The translations under genes and the position numbers were made by a program. Under the pieces are notes generated by a model. The model was not told the DNA's origin, did no database searches, and saw only the letters and a list, made by a program, of their open reading frames with translations. From positions 248,001-312,000 of the forward strand of contig NW_025954994.1 of assembly GCF_022376445.1 (NCBI RefSeq): a DNA stretch of 64,000 nucleotides, written 5' to 3'. Every line of letters starts with the position of its first letter. Position 1 is the stretch's first letter. Shown piece after piece: positions 59,950 through 64,000 of the stretch. The DNA is from Fomitopsis serialis. Its lineage: Eukaryota; Basidiomycota; Agaricomycetes; Polyporales; Fomitopsidaceae.

Positions 59950-62710
59950 CGCTTGGATGGTATCTTCTTCGTCAACGGGCCCTCCGCCTCCGAGGGCGCC
60001 CACTTGCTCGATGGTGCCGTGGAGACTGAACGAGCCCCTCGCCTGTTAAACGTTTGCGTGCTCTTTGTTCGGCACGGGCGCCTATCTTTCTTGGGTTTGT
60101 TGACGATTCAGAACCAGTGCAGAACAACTAACTGGTCGCTAACATTGTACGTGTTAGGGTATTACAGAACCCATCAAGTCCCGCCTCAGCGAAGGCGACT
60201 GCGACATGGTTCCTCAGGTTGAGTTGTCTGGCTCGCTACTAGGAGGCTAGTACCACAGTCGTGACCGCCTGTCGTCTCCGATCAACCTTCAGACTGCGGC
60301 GAGACGGACTCAAAGCTAGGCAGTGGACGTCACACTCGGGAAATAGTGCCTCGGACGGGCTACTTATTGTTGACGTTACTTCCTGACTTGGAGTCGACGT
60401 AGATCCCGCCCAACTTGGCTTGGCTGCGCCGCCTGAATCTTCCCTCGTATGTCCACAGTGGGTTATGCGGTACAGATTGAGCGAGGTTGGATGCATCAGT
60501 GCTCCTTCAAGCTTCAAGTTCCACTTACTTCGCTACGCATGCCGTGCTCGTGGGGCGCAGCTTCTGACTTGCGGGGATTCCCTTGAACACGATTAATAGC
60601 CAGCGATCTACGCGTCTCGCGTGATCGACAGCCATAGATTTTGGGACGGAAACGTTCGATACTATGCCCACCTCCTATATCCAGTCAGAACCTTGTCTGT
60701 GCCTGCGTGCATTCCTGTCACCGTTCGACTTTTGTCGCTGCTCATTGTAAGTGGTGGTCGGTTCCAGAGAGTTGTCAGCCAGAGAAGTTTATCAACACGT
60801 CTAGACCACATCGATTATGATGAGCACTGTCTGCTAAGACGCGGTCGAGTCTGCGTGACAGGGACTCGGGAGTACTAGTACTTACCGCGAGTCTGCCGTC
60901 CCGTGTTCACGACAGCCTGAGGAGAAAGAGGGCACGGCGAAACGCAGTCAGATATATGCATACATGCGGGACGCAGCAACGAGTTGAGAGCCTGAGAGTC
61001 TTACCAGATGTAACGCGAGTCGCGCGACGCGCTGTGAGACTATTGCGCGCGACCAACGTGATCGTGTTTCGTGGCTGTAAATCGGGTCAGCCCGGAGAGC
61101 CTACGGACCAGCCAGCCTCTTGCTGACGGTGACTGTCGACCGACGTCCACTGGCAATGATCCTCGACGAGCGTTCTCATACTTTCCAGCTGATGCTACGC
61201 CATGATCGGTACTGCGACGGAGGACACTTTATGCTGAAAACACTGGGATGGGCCGCCTCGCAGGTAAACGGGCAAGTACTTTTAAGTACACAACCGCGGT
61301 CCTAGTCAAAACGAGTCTGTCAGACGGCTGCAGGGCCATGCGCGGCCTGACCCCAAGGTCATGAAGACCAATGCCGAGAAAACCATCGTTTATGGTAACG
61401 TTACCGTCTAGTAAAACACGGTAAGCAACGCTCCGGCCTGCAGGCTTCTACGAGACCGTCCGGCGCATTTTTCCCCTGACCCGTGTTGAGAGAATGCTTC
61501 AGTCTGTCGAGGTATCAATCGGAGTGGGACTTAACCTGCATCCGTGTCTCCACGACTTACTGAAACACTACTCTATGTCCTGATCGCGCACGCGACCTTC
61601 CGTGCGTTGAGTCGATCCTTAAAATTGCCCCTGACTTGCCGTTGGTTGACTTATCCCACAAGGGCGCTGAGCGTCAGACTCGGATGGGCAAGCTATGCGA
61701 GGTCCCTCCGAGTCTCTGATATACTATCCTTGCCAGCGAGACAGGGACAATCATTGCCCCGGAGGTCTGTACGTTTTAGGTGACCTACCGCAACACGAGA
61801 ACAAACATCTTGCTTCTGTATGTCAGAACGTGACTGTCGATAGCGGAATAGCTGCGACAGTCTCGTGTCAAGGCCTTACCCGTCCTTCTCTTATATATTT
61901 TCAATATCGTACACGATCCACGAATTGTCATTTGAGGGTGATTGACATTGCCCGGATGATGCCTGGTGTGCATTACGATATACAGGTATCGTCGTGAGTG
62001 AAGATACTGACAGATTTTATTTCGCAGAGGATGCACTCATGTCTTCGTCTGAGTACTCTCGCACATCGATGTACTCCACTCAAAATTCATCTGTCGTACG
62101 TGACGGCGAGGCGGCAAGGGACGGTGTGTTAGACGTGACAACCGTCCGACGGAACTGGACTAATCATCTGTGCAGTTAGCAGCAACTGTCACGCTACGAA
62201 TATCTGCTATGTTCGTCGAATAAAAGCAACGAGCACCTGGTGCCAATGTAAGTAGACGTTTTCTCAACTGTGTTGTTTGTGTTCACAATAATTGACACTT
62301 TAGGATGCCTGTCAGTGTCCGTCCGAGTCACACACGCTCTCAACTTGCGGATTGAACCACTCAAATGCAGCTTCTACTGGACACAAAAGTACGCTTTTGC
62401 CGTGTAACAGGCATGTAGCTATTTGAAACATCTGCAATGGTTCAAGATCGTCGGGTTTCTTAGAGCGGATGGGAGCGTCTTTGCGCGAGGCTGAAGGGGG
62501 AAGCGATGTAACACGGTCACGTGGTACGTGGCCTCGGGACGCGTTCTCTTTGTGCTTTTCAGACCCCGCCGCGCAGTGGCGAAGGTGGCGCGTCCTTAAT
62601 AGGCTGGCCACGCTTGTAACTGTTCTCATCCACATACCCCCACCTCCTACCCCCTTCAACTACACATCGGACCCCCACAAAGCCAACCATTACCTCTCTG
62701 TTCACTCTAC
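59950..62710. other. Intergenic, no supported gene
   Basis: Scattered short frames only. About 61900-61990 reads LRVIDIARMMPGVHYDIQ before a GTATCG, vaguely like exon 10 of DUF6533 genes, but no neighbouring exons were found. Confidence 0.3.
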
Positions 62711-62720
62711 AACTCGTAAC

Positions 62721-64000
62721 ATGAACCCGACATATGTTCCTAACACTGCTACCAACTCTTATGGGTAAGTCTTTTGTACGCTTTGTTGAGCTCGGAGTCG
62801 CAGACTTGACGTCGACAACCATTCCAGTGCCCTTCAGCACCAACAACCACTGGAGGTTCCACCACCGCCGACCACCCCCCAAGTGCCACTGTTCCCCCGA
62901 CTCCCCCTGCAGGCGGCCGGCTTCCACACCCCATCTTTCCACGCGATCACATCGTGGCCCTCCACAGCGGTACCAACCGTATCCTCCTCGCCCTGTGGCC
63001 TCGACGCCACCCTCGGCTCCGCAGCTCTTTGTGTCTCCGGCGCCTATGGACTGGGCGCCTACGTCGATCCCAGCGAGAGAACGTGAGTGGCGTTCCGCTT
63101 TCTCCCAAGGGCAGAACTGACTGGACCTCGACAGCTCCTGGAACGTACGCGAACCCATATTGCCATGGGCTCCGGCACCAGTGGCAGCACCGACGCCCAT
63201 GCGGGCGTCGACCTCTGCAGCCGGTCGGGCCACGGCTGCGTCCCCGTTCTACAGTCGGTAAGTCTTCGCAACTTCAATAAGGTTTGAGTGGTTGCAGCCT
63301 AACCAAGGACCACTAGGGCTCATGGGGAGATCAACGCGTCTGCGAGTCCGTGGGCGCTCAGTCCCGTGCAGCTCCCGCAGCTTTACCCTGCGCCTCCCGT
63401 GGCCCTCCAAGCGGGGTTTCATGCTCCTGTGGCCGCCAACGCACGTCCCGTGGCCACCTCTCTGCCGGCTACGCAGCTAGCCACCCAGGAGCGCCCCGCC
63501 AAACGCAGGCGTTTGAACTTCGCGGGCAACGCGAGCGCGGGTCCATCGAACGGTGCAGCGTCCGCCGCCTCGACGCCGGGCCCGAGCGCCGCGGTCTCCG
63601 AAGAGGAGACCCAACGGAACATGGTGCTCGTCGGGCCCACGGCGACGACTTTCACCTGCAACATTGGCGTATGCAGAGCCCAGGTGGCCCCAACAAACGA
63701 GGCGCTCCGGGAGCACCTTGAGGCGGTCCATCCGGACCCCTGCGGAAACATCCTGGACCGCAGTGGGCCCGGTTTCTGCCCGTGGAACGGGTGCGGGGGC
63801 ATCCAGATCAGGTCCGCAAAGGAGCGGAATAAGAGCGGGGCGCGGACGATGAAGATTCGACATATCCTGGGGCTGCACGGGGCCCTGCGAGCCGACTATC
63901 GCTGTCTCGTGTGCGGCAAGGAGAGTCGGTTGGAAACAAAAAAGGGCATGGAGAAGCACGTGAGGGCGTGCCTCAAAAAGTGAGTGTCGCTCGGTACGAT
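62721..64000 (+). CDS. Zinc-finger-like protein Z4 (3' end off window)
   Basis: Start MNPTYVPNTATNSYG in exon 1 (62721-62764, donor GTAAGT); exon 2 about 62828-63082 (LQHQQPLEVPPPPTTPQVPL, Pro-rich); exon 3 about 63135-63257 (ILPWAPAPVAAPTPMRAST); exon 4 63317-63979. Exon 4 carries PAKRRRLNF (basic, possible nuclear signal) and the three Cys/His modules: FTCNIGVCRAQVAP with EHLEAVH, FCPWNGCGGIQIRS with IRHILGLH, and YRCLVCGKESRLETKKGMEK with HVRACLKK, then a GTGAGT donor. The module order and spacing equal those of Z1. In exon 2 the frame choice is unclear after about 62960, where APQLFVSPAPMDWAPTSI appears in the neighbouring frame. Likely the intact member of this family here. Confidence 0.6.

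Noticed and set aside
61900..61990. Possible eleventh DUF6533 copy
   Set aside because: One short weak similarity to exon 10; none of the diagnostic exons (2, 4, 5, 8) are nearby.

Overview
The window looks like a piece of a filamentous basidiomycete (Agaricomycete) nuclear genome. Genes are cut by many 50-70 nt GT-AG introns, the landmark is a full fungal DNA polymerase epsilon gene (POL2), and the rest is dominated by DUF6533 membrane-protein genes, a family expanded in mushroom-forming fungi. No bacterial, phage or CRISPR feature was seen. I could not assign a species.

Layout. 1-37.4 kb is a DUF6533 cluster with ten recognisable copies, named here A, B, C, K, D, E, F, G, H, I in map order. 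A, B, C and D lie on the minus strand; K and E-I lie on the plus strand. A, B, D and I form one recent subfamily that also shares about 1 kb of upstream DNA, including a TATA block. E, F, G and H give clean 12-exon models whose exon lengths add up exactly to open reading frames (386, 358, 362 and 368 aa). Each model needs two 2-nucleotide microexons. A ~2.94 kb non-coding foldback-like element sits in an intron of copy A. Inside the cluster are a glucosamine-6-phosphate N-acetyltransferase gene (16.9-17.5 kb, minus) and a small two-exon gene (18.5-19.3 kb, minus).

38.3-42.4 kb holds a TATA-driven PB1-domain gene and, on the other strand, a long Ser/Pro-rich hypothetical gene. 44.3-46.5 kb (minus) is a zinc-finger-like gene. 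47.9-55.3 kb is POL2 in nine exons. 56.2-64 kb holds a small candidate gene, two decayed zinc-finger relatives, and a fourth relative running off the right end. The 44-46 kb gene and the 58-60 kb relic are inverted copies that bracket POL2.

Caution about reading frames. Apparent single-base deletions recur in unrelated genes: five in POL2, two in the acetyltransferase, two in DUF6533 copy I, one each in the PB1 gene and copy D, and several in the Ser/Pro-rich and zinc-finger genes. POL2 is essential and otherwise perfect, so consensus errors of the assembly are a likely cause. Pseudogene calls resting only on one missing base are therefore provisional.
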